Below are positions 4,617 through 5,046 of a DNA stretch of 5,046 nt, piece by piece. The position numbers were made by a program, and so were the translations under genes. How positions within the stretch are numbered: position 1 is the stretch's first letter; each line of letters begins with the position of its first letter. This stretch comes from Candidatus Bathyarchaeota archaeon (lineage in GTDB: Archaea; Thermoproteota; Bathyarchaeia; Bathyarchaeales; Bathycorpusculaceae): NCBI GenBank assembly GCA_030668645.1, contig DAOVFC010000045.1:1-5046 (forward strand), read 5' to 3'. The notes beneath the pieces were generated by a model. That model saw nothing but the letters and a program-made list of their open reading frames with translations, was not told the origin of the DNA and searched no databases.

Positions 4617-5046
4617 CTACGCACGTTTTGGGCTTGGACCTGTCTTGTTTTTGGCATCAAAATGCTTGCGCATAAACCTCCATCGATGCCCTATTTCAAA
4701 CCCGAGTTTTTTCAATAAAGTCACGGAAGCAACATTCCGCTCCCCGGTGTACAACGCCGCAGAATCCATTCCCCTCTCAAAGAGAAAGTTCATGGCTCGG
4801 CAGGTGAGCGCGGAAGCAAGATTCCTGCCACGATGTTCAGGAAGAGTAACCGCTGGACCGAGGTAGCCTCGCCTGCCATCGAAAAACGTGTTATACTTAA
4901 TGTCCGGTTTAGAAACCACAACCGAAACTATCTTGCCGTTTAACTCAGCCACGTGAACCCACTCTTCGCTAAAGGAAGGGTATTCAGATTTCCATTTCTG
5001 AATAACGCCCGGTTTGAGTCTCTCCCCGCCAAAACCAGCGTTCACA
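4617..5046 (-). CDS. GNAT-family N-acetyltransferase, C-terminal part (N-terminus beyond the window)
   Basis: GNAT enzymes transfer an acetyl group from acetyl-CoA to an amine on a small molecule or protein. At least 142 codons are visible, ending with TAG at 4619-4617. Counting from the GTG at 5045, the acceptor-side strands include EEWVHVAELNGKIVSVVVS (27-45). Motif A follows as YLGPAVTLPEHRGRNLASAL (61-80), with the pyrophosphate-binding turn HRGRNLA. The motif B region AALYTGERNVASVTLLKKLG (96-115) comes next, ending FEIGHRWRFMRK. The first visible residues, NAGFGGERLKPGV, match the helix-1/helix-2 region of the fold and not a true start, so a few dozen residues probably lie past position 5046 and the GTG is unlikely to be the real start. 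The substrate cannot be told. It converges on the kinase operon and need not be related to it. Confidence 0.8.
   Translation of the reverse strand, partial: VNAGFGGERLKPGVIQKWKSEYPSFSEEWVHVAELNGKIVSVVVSKPDIKYNTFFDGRRGYLGPAVTLPEHRGRNLASALTCRAMNFLFERGMDSAALYTGERNVASVTLLKKLGFEIGHRWRFMRKHFDAKNKTGPSPKRA

Noticed and set aside
4645..4866. Plus-strand open frame opposite the acetyltransferase
   Set aside because: The minus-strand GNAT motifs A and B are clear; the plus-strand translation is a shadow.

Overview
The window looks archaeal, and the protein style suggests a Bathyarchaeia- or Thaumarchaeota-like lineage. The evidence is promoter-like TATA boxes of the TTTAAAT / TTAATATATAA type, a near-perfect archaeal Shine-Dalgarno (GGAGGTGA) before one gene, GTG and TTG starts, moderate A+T content, and a soluble PAS/GAF histidine kinase next to small helical proteins that resemble archaeal NitrOD5-type signalling domains. 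This assignment rests on family style only; no rRNA or marker gene is present.

Layout. Positions 1-183 (minus) hold the first 61 codons of a small two-helix membrane protein that runs off the left edge. Its likely promoter is a TATA box at 258-264, with a perfect 7-bp inverted repeat at 225-245 over the expected transcription start. Positions 259-891 are a gene graveyard. A start-less minus-strand fragment (259-498) resembles a domain found in proteins of archaeal and bacterial proviruses. A plus-strand reading frame (529-891) is broken by an in-frame TAA. Two paralogous proteins of about 108 residues follow (837-1166 and 1313-1636). The second has its own promoter, in which a TATA box sits inside a perfect 8-bp-arm palindrome (1257-1277).

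The core is a probable operon on the plus strand: the second small protein (1313-1636), a GTG-started cytosolic histidine kinase 4 nt later (1641-4052), and a single-domain response regulator that overlaps the kinase end by 49 nt (4004-4459). The kinase begins with only the back half of a PAS domain, followed by a full PAS, two GAF domains, a HisKA phosphoacceptor region with H578 and a HATPase_c domain. The regulator has a complete phosphoacceptor site (D55) and a helical tail but no DNA-binding domain. Phosphorylation is therefore likely to change protein-protein contacts, not to drive DNA binding directly. The adjacent small protein is a reasonable candidate partner, which is inference.

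The right edge (4617-5046, minus) holds the C-terminal part of a GNAT N-acetyltransferase converging on the operon. The 157-nt gap between them contains a possible 28-codon minus-strand ORF and a T-tract that may terminate the operon.
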